Below, one piece after another: positions 24,644 to 37,399 of a DNA stretch of 64,000 nt. A program made the position numbers and the translations under genes. The stretch's first letter is position 1. Every line of letters starts with the position of its first letter. The DNA is from Aralia elata (lineage: Eukaryota > Streptophyta > Magnoliopsida > Apiales > Araliaceae). The stretch spans positions 79,237,971 to 79,301,970 of the forward strand of contig CM068387.1 of NCBI GenBank assembly GCA_034770075.1, in the 5' to 3' direction. The notes under the pieces were generated by a model. The model had not been told where the DNA came from, ran no database searches, and saw only the letters and a program-made list of their open reading frames with translations.

Positions 24644-25197
24644 GGTCCTAATGCTGGTACCAGTTGTTTCACTTTCCTATTTCCATATATTTGCCTGGAT
24701 TCCTACAAACACATCACTAATTACTTGAATGCTTGGTTACAAGTTCAAGTTTCAAAAACAATTTTCTATAAATTGAATTAAAGATGTGCGCATTTGATTT
24801 TCTTCATACCCTTCTACAAAGTCTTTAGGGATAACGTTTGGAGGTTCAAACATATTACACTATTTTTAATGCGTTACCTTTGAACTCTCAATATTACATT
24901 TTGAGTTAAATGAAATAAACTGTTTTCTCACAAATAAAATTCTCAAGTTTCAAATGCACCAAACGCCCCAAAAACCGGTAAACAAATAACTCACATTATT
25001 GTTTATTTATATGACGCCGGTTGCTTGTAAGTTGTAAATACAAAAACTTTAGGCCCCTAAAGTAAAATATACAGCACCTGACCAGATTAACCCAACTTCT
25101 CTCAACAGGCCCAACCCACCAAAGGTATTAGCAGTTAAGTATTGTTAATGCGATTTTCAACTAAAACAAATTTAAAAGGAAAAGGTCAAAAAACTAG

Positions 25198-25436
25198 TAC
25201 TCCCTCCCCCTCTCAAAAACTATATTAATTTGATTTTTTTTATTAAATTGATCCATTTTAAAATTTAAAATCAAGTATATTTATTTATATTTTTGAACTT
25301 ATGAAAATTGATATTGGCAATAAATTTGACATAATTTCTCCGCTTAAATTTACAAGAAAATATTAAAAAAAATTATTACAAAAATATTTAATTTGACCGA
25401 AAAAATCAAACTAAGCCAATTTTGAAGGGACGGATA
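25198..25436. mobile_element. Stowaway-like MITE near SECE1 promoter
   Basis: Ends TACTCCCTCC and GAAGGGACGGATA are inverted and bordered by TA. The inner part resembles the 262-bp family (ATTTTTTTTATTAAATTGA, then AAAATCAAACTAAGCC) but is clearly diverged. It lies about 150 bases before the SECE1 start codon. Confidence 0.65.
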
Positions 25437-25584
25437 GCACTATTTTATCATTTTGCCTTTTTTTCAACGTGCCAAATGGAGCCTAGGAGATTAGATCCAA
25501 CCCAATTCTAACACCAAAATCCCAGTCATTTTTCCGTCATCCAATTCCAAACAGAAGGCTGCTATTGCTAAGCTATACACAGAA

Positions 25585-26085
25585 ATGGCACTCTCAATGT
25601 CCCAATTTCCGGTCTCATCATCCTTAATCTCAACCATTCATCCGAACATCTCCTCAAAAATCAAACCATTCCCAATTTTCAGGACCCAATCCACCAAATA
25701 CCCTACAAGTAGAAAGAAGCAATTCACCATCATCAATGCCATTGAAGAACCCAAAAGCAGCAGCCTGTCTGAAGAAGAATCTGAATCTGAAATTTTGAGT
25801 ACCCAACAACAAAAAGAAGACGAATTATCTGAACTGGGCTCGGAAATTAAGAAGGCAATGAAGGAGAGAGAAAGCAGCCAAGGAGGTGGAAATTTTTGGA
25901 GCGGAGTGGGCGAGGAGATTGGAGAAATTGAGTGGCCACCGTTCAATAAAGTGTTGGGCACCACTGGGGTTGTGCTCGGCGTTATTGCCGGTTCGAGTAT
26001 GGTTTTGCTAAGTGTTAATGCCGTTCTGGCTGAGCTCTCTGATCAGGTTTTTGCTGGAAGAGGCTTTCAGGATTTCTTTGGTTGA
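25585..26085 (+). CDS. SECE1: Plastid preprotein translocase subunit SECE1
   Basis: A single exon of 166 codons. SecE1 clamps the SecY channel in the thylakoid membrane, where the cpSec pathway inserts or exports proteins; this is family knowledge. The first 50 residues or so are Ser/Thr-rich and basic with few acids, as in a chloroplast transit peptide. An acidic linker with many Glu and Ser follows. The conserved SecE core starts near residue 105 with FWSGVGEEIGEIEWPPFNKV. One membrane helix, about residues 125-150, reads LGTTGVVLGVIAGSSMVLLS. The end GRGFQDFFG matches the plant SECE1 tail. Length is normal. Family call sure. Confidence 0.95.
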   Translation: MALSMSQFPVSSSLISTIHPNISSKIKPFPIFRTQSTKYPTSRKKQFTIINAIEEPKSSSLSEEESESEILSTQQQKEDELSELGSEIKKAMKERESSQGGGNFWSGVGEEIGEIEWPPFNKVLGTTGVVLGVIAGSSMVLLSVNAVLAELSDQVFAGRGFQDFFG

Positions 26086-26289
26086 CGGAGGAGAAAGGAA
26101 AAGATCAGGCATCCATGTGAAAGAAATAGCGATGGAAGTGGCTCTAGCCATTTGTTTAGCTCAAATATTTTTAAGGATTGGGAATTTTGAGCTTTTGGAG
26201 TTTTGGGCAAACTTGTGGCACGTGCTGAAAGTCTTCATTTTGAGAGTTTTCCATTTTTTGGATTTGCTGGTGTAATTTTTATTTACTTA

Positions 26290-26990
26290 AATGTAGAGCA
26301 ATACATGCAAAGCATGAAGAATATAAAGATGATTTATTATGGTTTTACAACTACAATTTAAACGCTGTGTTATAACTGTTGTTGTAACGAATATATACCG
26401 ACTGTCCTATGGTTCGAAAGCCATGCGCGCTTACCAGTTTTAAGCTATACATAGCAACGATCAATAGAGGAGGAGCTCCAGTGCATGCTACATACAGGCT
26501 TTACTAAAGCTGATATTTGCAGAAGGATCAGGCAATAGCAGCATATCTAGTGTTGGAAAGAGGACTTGATCTTAATCGCGCCCAGATCTGTAATGGAAAA
26601 GCAGTGACATTCCTCGCCTGATAGGTGGATTTTGTTTACTGTGTGCGGGCATACATGTATTGCACGTATTATGTAATCAAAATTATTTGTGCATGCTCCA
26701 ATAGAAATTAAAGCTTTTCATACAGATTCAATAAGAACAAATGCTAGACCATGGATTAATAAAGTCAACAAACTTTAAAACAGGTCACCAAATATCCAAT
26801 GAAGTTTCTAATCCCCTAATGAGGGCCAACATAAACAGATGCTGAGAAAATTGGATGGACGCATAATCATACATTTTACACTAGAATCCTTGTCAGCAAA
26901 TAACCTGGTAGCAAAAATCCTAAAACACATAAGAGGGGTAAAATAACCAAGTAGAACAGCACACTTCCAAGTAAATTTGATAGAACAAAA
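26290..26990. other. Gap between convergent SECE1 and PFD2
   Basis: This holds the 3' flanks of two convergent genes and no supported gene. AATAAA-like poly(A) signals occur on both strands, but none can be assigned firmly. Confidence 0.5.
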
Positions 26991-26996
26991 CTAGTC

Positions 26997-27428
26997 TTAT
27001 TCACTTGCACCTGCAGGACCAACAAGGACTCCCTGTGCAGAGCCTTCCTTCTTGCTACTATCATCTTTCACTTCATCACCTTTTCTGATCCTAATCTTGT
27101 ATTTAGCCTCAAAATCAGAAAGTTCCTTCTTCTTCTTTTCCAGTGCCTCATTCAGCCGAGCAATTACCATCTCAAGCCCTTCTTTATTGTGCTGGACGGC
27201 TGGCAAGACCTCTTTAATGGTTCTCTCCACCAACACACCACCAATCATGCGGTAGCACCGTCGAGATTGATCTAGAGGCTTTATGGCATTGATTACCAAA
27301 GAGTGCTCACTCACCTCCATCTCTAGTTCGGTTATTTTTGAGTAAACTTGGTTGATGTCAGCCCTCATGTTGCCATATATGGTGGCAACTGCTTGCTCAT
27401 TAACTGGTTCATCAGCTTTGCTAGCCAT
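26997..27428 (-). CDS. PFD2: Prefoldin subunit 2
   Basis: A single coding exon of 143 codons. Prefoldin is a cytosolic six-subunit chaperone that hands unfolded actin and tubulin to the CCT complex; this is family knowledge. Subunit 2 is a beta-type subunit. The N-terminal helix contains INQVYSKITELEMEVSEHSL, and the beta-hairpin region contains LDQSRRCYRMIGGVLVERTI. The C-terminal helix holds EALEKKKKELSDFEAKYKI. These match plant PFD2 in order and length. The end is enriched in Lys, Asp and Ser. The coding start lies four bases after a TTTATCAG acceptor, which marks a long leader intron. Confidence 0.95.
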   Translation of the reverse strand: MASKADEPVNEQAVATIYGNMRADINQVYSKITELEMEVSEHSLVINAIKPLDQSRRCYRMIGGVLVERTIKEVLPAVQHNKEGLEMVIARLNEALEKKKKELSDFEAKYKIRIRKGDEVKDDSSKKEGSAQGVLVGPAGASE

Positions 27429-27432
27429 ATTA

Positions 27433-30400
27433 CTGATAAAAAAACAATGATGGGATACATTATAATATAATATTCAGTTTCACAATATGCAGTTAGAAAA
27501 TAATTACCACCTGCAGAAGCTTAATGCAACCAGAGCATACATAATTTCAAAATGCAATGATAATATAATGCTGAACAAAAAAAATGGAAAAGAAGAGGGA
27601 AAAAAAAGTTGGAATTTTAAAGAATGCCTCTAAAGTTGAAAAGTTTACATCCCAATTATAAGTTGAGCGTTTAGTTAATGCTGCCTTCAAATAGAATATG
27701 AACTATAGAGAGCCTTGGTCAAAATGATACTCTCAATAAGAGATTTGTTATCCAACCATGCAACTTTAAATTGCGCATATCATTTTTGTTGGAGATCGAT
27801 TAACGTAAAATGGATATGTTATGCACTACACAATTCACAATGATACATGAAATATGATTATCTAACAGTGGGGGTTAACAAGACCAAAATGGCTTGGCTG
27901 CATTAGAGTCCACCCTCGACCAAACCCCCATCCGCTTGGCCCCTTCCCCACCGGAAGGAAAAATATTCTTTCAGAAAATTATCAATATTCTAGCCCGACC
28001 ATCATTTTGTGTTTCATCTTTAATATACGCTGTACGATGAACCAAATAGATAAACTGCAACATCAGCTCAGTCTTTTTGGTGGTTGAAAATGGTGGTCAA
28101 CTCCCAGAAACGCAATGATTTTCCACAGGCATAGAATTAGGATCCGCAATATGACAAATAAAGCTCCCTTTAAAAGAAAGTTTTTTATTTTAGACTTTTC
28201 CACAAATTGCAGATACCATTTTTATGTTGAACCTAAAGAATACAAACACTAACAGCCAACTTCAAAGACTAAAGGGATCTAAGACTACAAGGATGCATGC
28301 ACATTAAATCCACAACGTAAACTATGCAATTTTAAATTGCAAAACTCAGTTCAGCACCCATTGTATATATACACTATTCAGAAGATATATAGCTATTTTC
28401 AACCAGCAAAGAATATGCAAGCAATAGAAACGCAAAAATTACATAAAACATGAACAATTAAGCCCAGAGTATTAAACCCACATTCATTCACCCACGCCCC
28501 TTAAAAGGTAAAGGCACATTCTTTATCATGGGAAATATATCAACCCCACCCAAGCACCAACTTTTTAAGGACTATACTTCTTGTATTGTAAGAGAGCATT
28601 AGTTGTTGGGGAACGGTACTGAGACAGACATGTATACAGTATAGGAGGCACAATTCTTAATCCATTAAAACAGAGATCAAAGAGCTTAAGGAAAGCTAAC
28701 ATAAACCTCAACATCATCTGAGTAGAAGAAACAAGAGGAAGAAAACGGAAAAATGAAAAAAAGGGGGGGGGGGGGGGGATAACAATGCTGCATCAGACAA
28801 AAGTAAGAGAGTGAAAAGATTATCACTTTTCCCTTCCGGACTTCTCTTCCTTTGATGTCATATCACAAACTTTAATCATTATGCTTCCAGATTAAACTAC
28901 AGCATGATCCACCGTCTACAGTTCTTTCAGATGAATACTAAAGAAGACTGCAAAAGCCATTCCCTATATTATTTATCTAAGTTCATGTTCTCCATAACTG
29001 CAGCAGCAGTTATCACTTTCTCATCTGTCCATTAAAGTATCAACTTACTCATCCACAATAGATGGAATAGTACTTCCTCAACTAGAATCTTATGTTATTA
29101 TTTTATTTTTACTTATCTTCTGCATTTCTGAATAGCTCCAACTTGAATTTGGAAGTTTTCAGAGAATTTCTAGCTAACACTGTCTTTTTTATAAGTAATT
29201 TATCATTAAAATTACAACTTTTACAAGGGGCTTCTCCAATTATGGTTGTTTACGGCTTCTAAGTGATAAGTGAATGTTTAAGCCAATTACACCAAGGAAC
29301 TTGAAAAAGGAAAGGAATGATCTACATTATAATCCCTCCATCCTTAAAATTTAAAAAGGAACGATAAAAAAAGTTTGAGAATCAGGGGAGAGTAGGGGGC
29401 TTTGATGATTGCAGGCCAGAAGTAGCAGTTATCATGCTTTCTCTCATACAAGAAGAAAACTCCCTTGGAATCCATCTGATTTTTCTCATCATATAACCAA
29501 CCATCCCCTAGGCCATGTTTGTTTGCAAGGATTATAATCCCGGGACTATATTCTCATAAATTATAATCCCAAGACTATTAATCTTAGGATTAAATAGCCC
29601 TAGTCGCATGTTTGTTTTTTATGGGATTATTCATGGGATAACTTAAAATAATCTCATATTATGTTTGTTTTGTCCAGGATTATTTAAAAGATTGGATAAA
29701 AACTTACCGTTTGAACTATTATACCATTACTACTAATAACAAAAATATCATATTCTCATTAGTTTGAGTATAGATAGATATAATACATCGGTCTTTTTAA
29801 ACAAAGTTAAAGGTTAATTTTATCCACAAATTTTTAGTCCCAAATGGCAGGGATTATAATACTTAGTTGGACATGGTATTAAATAGTCTCCCCTTTCAAG
29901 TCATTTTATTATCACAGAACTAATAGTTCCAAGTCTATATTTAAAAACAAACAAGAGACTTAGAATTAATAGTCCAATCCCAAGTGTAATCCTTACAAAC
30001 AAACATATAATTACTTACTAAAATAAACTAAAAATAGCTCAATATACACATTTGGAGATATATCTATCTTGTTACTAAAAATCCTAAAATGAAGAAAACA
30101 ATTCGGAGCTAAAGGGAGAGATAGATAATGCATCACCACAGATCCCTTGATCCACTCAGATATATATTTAGCAATCAATCAAGAAATTATACCCCTATTA
30201 TACAAATCTATATCCAATATCCATCACATGTTTCCGAAATTAAAACCAACAATCTAAGTAGAAACATTAATAACATTGCAGAGCCACGGAGAGAATTGAG
30301 AGCCTCCGATCATCCCATTGAGTTTTCCTATTTACTCCATTTATACTATCAAAATTTGATTATAATATTTCTACAAAATTAAACACATCAAACACAAAAC

Positions 30401-30553
30401 AAAAACACCCAGATAGAACTGAATGCTGGTAAACCCCAAAACCACTACAAATGAAGTATAACGAAAGCAAAACCCAGTCTTTTGTCTACATGCTTTACTT
30501 TAAGTCCGTCGAGTAGAGAAAGAACATCGAAGAGAGAGAAAATAATTACTCAC
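27433..30553 (-). other. Long leader (5' UTR) intron of PFD2
   Basis: A strong donor (CCACAT followed by GTGAGTAAT, ending at 30553 on the plus strand) and the acceptor TTTATCAG at 27433 define an intron of about 3.1 kb. The first exon, upstream of 30554, is non-coding. It contains a run of 16 G at 28763-28778 (C on the gene strand) and the MITE at 29515-30006. Leader introns often raise expression of housekeeping genes in plants. The pairing of donor and acceptor is inferred without transcript data. Confidence 0.55.
29515..30006. mobile_element. MITE with ATGTTTGTTTGCAA ends, long copy
   Basis: The left end ATGTTTGTTTGCAAGGATTA is mirrored by the right end GTAATCCTTACAAACAAACAT. Internal blocks resemble the 184-bp copy at 24460-24643 (ATTATAAT, GTATTAAATA). 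It is 492 bp with no coding capacity and lies inside the PFD2 leader intron. Confidence 0.7.
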
Positions 30554-30679
30554 ATGTGGAATCTTCTGTTTAACGATAAACTCAAGCTGCCGCCGGCTTG
30601 TCCACCGTTGCCGCAACCGTTTCCTTCTCGTCTGAGTTTCTGAGAGCAGTGAGTAGCCCTAGACTTTATTTGCTTTGCT

Positions 30680-31980
30680 TTTGTTTTTGCATCACTCCCA
30701 CGCCCGTTTAAACCCACCAGGGTGTAGAATTAAATTTTAAAAGTCAAAATTCATTATTTTAACATAATCAATTGAAGAATTTATATTTTATCGTAAATAT
30801 AAATATAAATATAATGAAATTTGTAGAATTGTTTTCTAGTAATACTCACCCGGTTTCGAAATATAAAATTATTATTAATTTTTTAAAATTATATTTTCAA
30901 ACTTAAAATTGATATTAATTCATTTAATTTTAATTAATACAATAATGAAGATTGCAAATTATTTAAAAAGTACTATTATCGTAAGATTTATTGTTTTATA
31001 TTTAATAGTGAATCGTCTCAAACTTTTAAAAAATTAACAGTAATCTTATTTTTTGTAACGGATGTAGTATTAAGAATGAGATAGGACAAACTTAAAGTAA
31101 ATTTTTAAAAATTTAATTTATGAAAAAAATATACCTAGATAAATTTTTTGCAAATCTTGATATACCCTAAAAATCAACAAAAAAATGTTAGATACTCTAG
31201 CACCTCTCCCTCTCCCCACCCCACCAGGCCATCACCAAAAAAACAAAAAGAAAGGTTAAACGGCATTAAGGAAATAAGTAGCTTATTGGCATAGTTTGTG
31301 CAGATTTTGCTAGAGTCGATACCTTACAGAATTTTCTTATAATACTCTTAGCAACAATTTACTGGAGTTTAATTTACATATAAAATACTTCCTAAGCATG
31401 AAATCCCTAACAAACTGACCAAGTCAATACTAGCCTACTAGGAGGATTATATTATACTCCCTCCATCTCTTTTTATTTGTCTATCTGGAGAGAAATTTTT
31501 GTTCCTTTTTATTTGTCGTTTCTAAATTTCAAGAAAACATTAAATGTTCAATTTCCTATATTATCATTTTTAATTGAAAGCTAATTTGTTTCCCTCTCAT
31601 ATTTACGATAAATCTTAGAAGGTTAATATTGAAATTTTATACTCAATTTAATCAATTAAACAAAACATTAATTACATTTATTAATCTATGCGCATAACCT
31701 TGAAACGACAATTAATTAAAAAAGAACGGAGAGAGTAGTCTTTAAAATCATAGAATGAGTACTTGATAAATGAAAACAAGAAAAAAAGGCGTAAAACCAA
31801 CAAAATAACAGGCCAAAGTATTGCGATTCTGAAAATAGCTTCAAAGACAGGGTCATCCTAAGAACAAACATTAATGCATACAAAGCATAGGAACAACTGA
31901 GCTGAAAAACATCCCAAACATATCTCTCAATTCAAATATAACAATTTATCTCCAAATTTTATTAGCAATAGAGAAGAATC
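30680..31980. other. Intergenic between PFD2 and cysteine synthase
   Basis: PFD2 promoter sequence and AT-rich intergenic DNA. Apart from the MITE at 31456-31737 nothing is recognised. Confidence 0.5.
31456..31737. mobile_element. Stowaway-like MITE
   Basis: Ends TACTCCCTCCATCTCTTTTT and AAAAAGAACGGAGAGAGTA are inverted and bordered by TA. The interior (TTTATTTGTCGTTTC near 31508) differs from the 262-bp family. Confidence 0.7.
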
Positions 31981-32001
31981 TAGTCCTCTCTGAGAATCGG
32001 C

Positions 32002-35000
32002 TTAGGGCTCGAAGGTCAAGTTCAAGGCTTCCTGTCTCACTGATTCAAACAGCACAGAAGATAGATATCGCTCCCCAAAACTTGGGAAAATAGCCTGCAA
32101 AGTTGTTGAGAGTGAGGACATAGCATTCCAAGCATAGAAGAGATAACTTAAGGTTGTGTGCTTGATTATTTAAATGATGCACGTGACTGCCAACCTTATT
32201 ATGTAATCATTGTTCACATAATTTCTCTTACTCTGTACTATTTTTCCTTGTACAAGTAAATAAGAAAGAACATTCTACGAAGATTAGATACTTAGTTACT
32301 TACACCACGTACTCTTAAACTTCAATCATTTTCCGAAAAGGGAATTACATATTAAGAATTTACAAACAAAATTTTGAGGGTTTATAATTAAAAGAGGACT
32401 TGTTTCATTAATATTCCTAAAGATAAAATATGCAAAAACTAGTGAACCTTTTTATTCCCTTGTGTGTGTGTGTACGCTTTTCTTTTTTTGTGAGCAGGAG
32501 AGATGGGGAGGAGGGCATGCCCATATCCACCCTTCTCTTTGTAAATTCAACATCTATCTGACAGTATCACCCAGTCAATAGGACATACAACCATGGCTCC
32601 AACACATTATTGCTAGAAATAATTGGGGAAGAGAAAATATGTACAGAAAAGCAACAAAACCTCAGACCCCAACTACTTTGGGTTTACATTGACATATATC
32701 TTCTTGCCATTCATCCATACCCAAAAGGCCATACACTCTATTGAAATATAAGCCACCATTTATATGTTGTCTCGTAGCCAAGCAATGAAATATGCATATT
32801 TCTTACTTGCATAACTTTATATTCAGTAGCTAGAGTTTTTGGGAAGAAAGAAACAAACTTACAACAATCAGTTTCCCGGCATTTTCTGGTCGCTTTGCGA
32901 TTCTAATAGCAGCTGCAGCTGCAGCGCCAGATGATATTCCCACCTGCAACAGATATATAAAGATCAGACCTAGAAAAACTGAACAACCATATCAATTTTA
33001 AAAGTACTATTAACATCATAGAAATTATATAAGAGTACCCAACTCCTAAGAAAGATGCACTCAAAGAGATCTTAAACGATTGAACTTACAAGCAATCCTT
33101 CTTTCAACGCGAGAAGCTTTGCAGTTTCTATAGCTACTTCACTTGAGACCTGGGAAATGACGCAAACATCATAATATTTCAATATATGGTGACGTTGAAA
33201 TTATCTAATAAACCACCATTTTTTTTCAAAGCATTTGAGAGTGTTCCGAAAGAATTACAAATGAGCGAATAAATCTCTTTCCTTTGTCTTTCGGAGCAAC
33301 TGGCAGTGCTATAATTTGATGATTCAAATAATTCTATGCATCTCTACTGAAAAATCTATAACAATTTCTTTTAGTCTTACTTGAACAACTTCATCAATAA
33401 GGTCAACTTCCAAAATACCAGGAACAAAACCAGCACCAATTCCTTGGATCTTATGTGGACCTTAGGCATCATAAGGTATAATTGTTAGGATAAAATAAGA
33501 AACTAAAGAAGAATTTTTTTGGACAAATTACAGGAAATCATTGAACACAGTTATACCATTGCCATTTCTAAGTTTAAATGTATGAAGTGTTTCCTTTTAT
33601 ATCACTATGAATAATATCATGACCACAAAGGCACAAAGTAGTTGGGTGTTTTAAAAGCGAAACTCATTCAAGATGGCATAAAATGGACGAAATTAAGCGG
33701 AACTCACTTCGCTCAGCTTGGTGGATTTGCATCTCAAATTAAAGAGCTCAATGAGTTGAGAGTGTAATAAAGTAGATCATGAAATTTACTCGAGAGATCT
33801 CTAATTGAACAAATATGGACAAAAAGAAAACAGACTTCAAAAATAAGGACAAAGATAACTTACCAGGTTTTCCTCCAGATAGAATAGGACTCTCCGTTGG
33901 TTCTATACCGTACAGCTAATATTGAAAGAAAAAGAAAAGAATCAGATAAAATCAGAAAGCAACTGGAATTTTCATTGACTAATAATTGACCAACTTTCAT
34001 ACCAGATACAAAGAATAACATCAAAAAGTCAAGCATACATAGAACTGTATATCTGCATTTCTGTTTAAATCAAAAATACCAAGCTAACCTTTATATCAGG
34101 GTTCTGCTCTTTAAGGAACTTTCCAGCACCTGTTATTGTTCCCCCGGTACCAATTCCAGAAACAAAAGCGTCAATTTTCCCGTCAGTGCCTTTCCAAATC
34201 TCCGGTCCAGTGGTTTCGTAATGTATCTACAATTTAAATTTAAATTACAATAACATTTTAGCTTTCCGCCTTTCCCACCAGCAACAAATCATTCAGACTA
34301 ACTAACGATGTTATACCTTTGGGTTAGCAGGGTTCTCAAACTGCTGAAGAATGTAAGAATTAGGCGTTTTAGCCGATATCTCTTCAGCCTTCTGAACAGC
34401 ACCTTTCATTCCCTTAGCAGGATCTGTGAGGACCAACTCAGCACCAAAAGCAAGGAGAATAATTCTTCTCTCGATACTCATTGAAGCAGGCATCGTAATT
34501 ATAAGCTTGTATCCCTTAGCTGCTGCCATGAAGGCTAATCCTATGCCAGTATTTCCACTGGTAGGTTCGATGAGGACACTCTTAAAGAAAAACAAAAATA
34601 AAGAGTCAGATTAGATTTTTTTTTCCAATGAAAAGTTCATAGAGAGGACAAAAAGAAGAAGGGGGAAAACCTTACTACTATTCTAATCATAATCATAACA
34701 TAGGAGAGATAAAATTAAAAGGACTGGATCTAGAACTTAAGCTATTAGCATTATGGTATCCAAAAAGTGATATTCATTGCTTGCGAAATGATGAGTGGGT
34801 TTTATACCTACGAATTAAATATATCGTGGGCTTAATTCTTTATTATCTTTGAGTATTTTTAGCATCATTTTACTTGTTTTTGCATTTATTTTGTAGGAAA
34901 CGGCTTCGGACGGTAAAAACAGGAAAACTTGAAGATCAGGGGCATTTCTGTAATTTTGGTAGATGTGAGTTCATCGGGGCGCGTTCCAGTGGTGTAATGT

Positions 35001-36867
35001 CTTCGTCGGGGCGAGCTCATCTGATGTCTTCGCCGGGGCGAGCTCATCTGATGTCTTCGCCGGGGCGGATTCATAAAGGTTGAATGAATTCGTCGGGGCG
35101 AGTTCAGCGAGAAAGAGAAAAATATATATAATTCAGTTATTTCGGATGTGAAGTTCAAGAAAGATTCTTTAGGCTAACTGGTTCAGAGACTATAAGAGGG
35201 ATTAAAAGACATGGAAAAAAGGGACACATACGCAGAGATTGACAAAAACATACAAGAGAATTGTGAAGAAAGTAGGAGAAGGCGCGTAAGAAGATCAATT
35301 GAAGATTTCAAGAAGAAGGAACTTTTGCAGAGTTTTTATTCTTTTTCTCTTCTTTTACTTGTAACTTCATATGATTAATTCTTCTATGGATTCGTTATTT
35401 ACTTTTGTTATGTGGAACTAAATTCTAATTAAGATTACAATGGATCTTTTTGCGTAGTTTATTTTGATATGCTTCTTTGTTGAATATTGTTAATTATTAT
35501 CAGATTGTCTATTATGGTTTACGCTTAATTGTTTAATTGTCTGATTACTAATTACCGTGATAATCTATATAAACTCGAGAGATGGATTATAGGTTTAGAT
35601 CTGATCATAATAACATGTTATTGTGCTTTTTGCATGGTGATGGAATTCACGATTTGTGTATAGGATAGAGATATACCTATACACCACATGTAATCTGGTA
35701 GGGAATATGTGCTTTAAATCCTTTTTAATTGTAATTCACATAGAGATATAGTGAACTAGTTAACTAGGGTGTTCACCTTAATTCTATCATCTGTGGATTT
35801 AAGTTGATTCGTTTATGATACATCGAGATATGGTCATAAATATTGATGAGTTCTCGATTAGCAGTTAGAAATAATTAGCATAACTTAACAGGAAGTATAT
35901 TGATCTAAGCGAAGCAATAAGTGAAATTGTAATATTAAGTCTTCATAAACTGTTTTCAAATTTGTGGTAATTAGCATTAGTTTAATTAATTTCTTATTCT
36001 TATACAATTCACAATCTTAATCAATTGTTTAATAAAATCGAGTTAAAACAGAATTGGTAGTTGTTGGTATAAAACACAGTTTTTTCTCCATGGGAACGAT
36101 ACTCTCTTATCATTATATTACTTGTGGACTGCGTATACTTGTGTATTTTGCTAGTATAAATTTAGGCAAACACGAAATTCTAAACCAGATTTCTATTGTA
36201 AAGAACTTACAATAGACCCGGGATGATGTTCTTAAAGGCATTTTATACGTGTAAAAGCATATTATTATTAAAATCCTACAACTTCATTACAAGTATGATT
36301 CAACTTTAGCTGGATTATAGTTTCAAATTTTGAAAACTAACCAAGTGAAATCAACATCTTATCTTATACACAAACAGTCTCTAGACTCTCTACTAAAGGA
36401 ATCTTCATGGCAAAACACACAACAAACCTCCCCGGGTGTAATAAGGCCCTTTGCCTCAGCATCAGAAATCATACTGTAACCAATCCTGCACACAGAAACA
36501 TGGCAGAATCACAGTTAAACTCTGAAACCCATCAATATGCATAATCAAGGATACACTAATTAACAAATAAACAAAAATAAATAAATTAGTACCTGTCTTT
36601 AACACTAGAGCATGGCTCCATCGTTTCTAATTTGACCGCGATACGTGCAACGCAACCATCCACAACATTGTTAAGATATACCAATGGGGTTTTTCCAATC
36701 AACTGTATGACAACCAAATCCAGTTCGAGAAATTAATCTTGAGACAACAAATTTATAAATTTAAAGGTTTAAAAAAAACACACACACACACACACACACA
36801 AAAATCATCAGATTTGCAAACTTACTTCGGTGACATCCTTGGCGATTCCAACCTTCTCCAAAGCCAT
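32002..36867 (-). CDS. OASTL: Cysteine synthase / O-acetylserine (thiol) lyase, cytosolic type
   Basis: Ten coding exons encode 325 residues: 36826-36867, 36593-36702, 36428-36485, 34317-34580, 34089-34226, 33864-33915, 33381-33460, 33090-33149, 32863-32943 and 32002-32094. All phases fit. The enzyme joins sulfide to O-acetylserine to make cysteine, using pyridoxal phosphate (PLP). The PLP lysine lies in EPCSSVKDRIGYSM. The substrate-binding loop is PTSGNTGIGLA, and the phosphate-binding loop is SGIGTGGTITGAG. The Ser contacting the PLP ring nitrogen is in VGISSGAAAAAAI. Without an N-terminal extension the protein should be cytosolic, the OASA1 type. The motif near residue 18 is LIGKTPLVY, where relatives have LIGNTPLVY. 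Intron 3 is 1.85 kb because it holds a solo LTR. A non-coding first exon ending at a CAG/GTGATTT donor near 37292 is likely. Function very sure. Confidence 0.95.
34789..36172 (+). mobile_element. Solo LTR in cysteine synthase intron 3
   Basis: The element starts TGATGAGTGGGTTTTATACC and ends TAAATTTAGGCAAACA. Perfect 5-bp copies of CGAAA flank it (34784-34788 and 36173-36177). It is 1384 bp with no second LTR or coding region. I could not assign it to copia or gypsy with confidence. Strand is given by the TG-to-CA reading and could be either. It lies antisense to the host gene under this reading. Confidence 0.85.
34995..35105. repeat. GC-rich minisatellite, 27-bp unit
   Basis: The unit CTTCGCCGGGGCGAGCTCAT plus CTGATGT occurs twice fully (from about 35000), with partial units before (GTTCATCGGGGCG) and after (TTCGTCGGGGCGAGTTCA). 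It stands out as a GC-rich island inside the AT-rich solo LTR. Confidence 0.8.
36779..36801. repeat. CA microsatellite in intron 1 of cysteine synthase
   Basis: About eleven CA repeats lie 20 bases downstream of the exon 1 donor on the gene strand. Confidence 0.8.
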
Positions 36868-37399
36868 AATTCACAATTATCACTTCAATAAGAAAACGGG
36901 AAACAACATTAGAAAAAAAAAAAGAGCTAACTTTTTTCAATACTAAAGATAAATCACAAGCAGAGGCCTATAAACCTTGAAAAACCCTCTTCAGGACTAT
37001 AGAACAGCCAAAAAGAAATTTAATTTATCAACTATATACATACTATCAGATGATTAGGTAAATTAAAAGATGCAAATAGAAATACCCAGAAAGGTGATGT
37101 ATCAATGTTTAGCTCATCAAGGTCAAAACAAGATCCAATTAATTATATTATCATATCCCACCAATAAATTATATTATCAAATGTATACTAGGAAAAAAAA
37201 GTTAATTGTATAAAAAATCAAAATCTTATACCGTGATGCTTCGTATTAATTGTAGAGAGAGAAAAGTAGTTGTTTTAGAGAGAGAAATCACCTGTTTTTG
37301 TCAAATAGAGACTGCGTCCAATTAAATGCAAGACGAACCACAATTTCTTCGAGGCGAACTTAGACTATCACACTCTTTCTTCACTTACGGCGTCGGATG

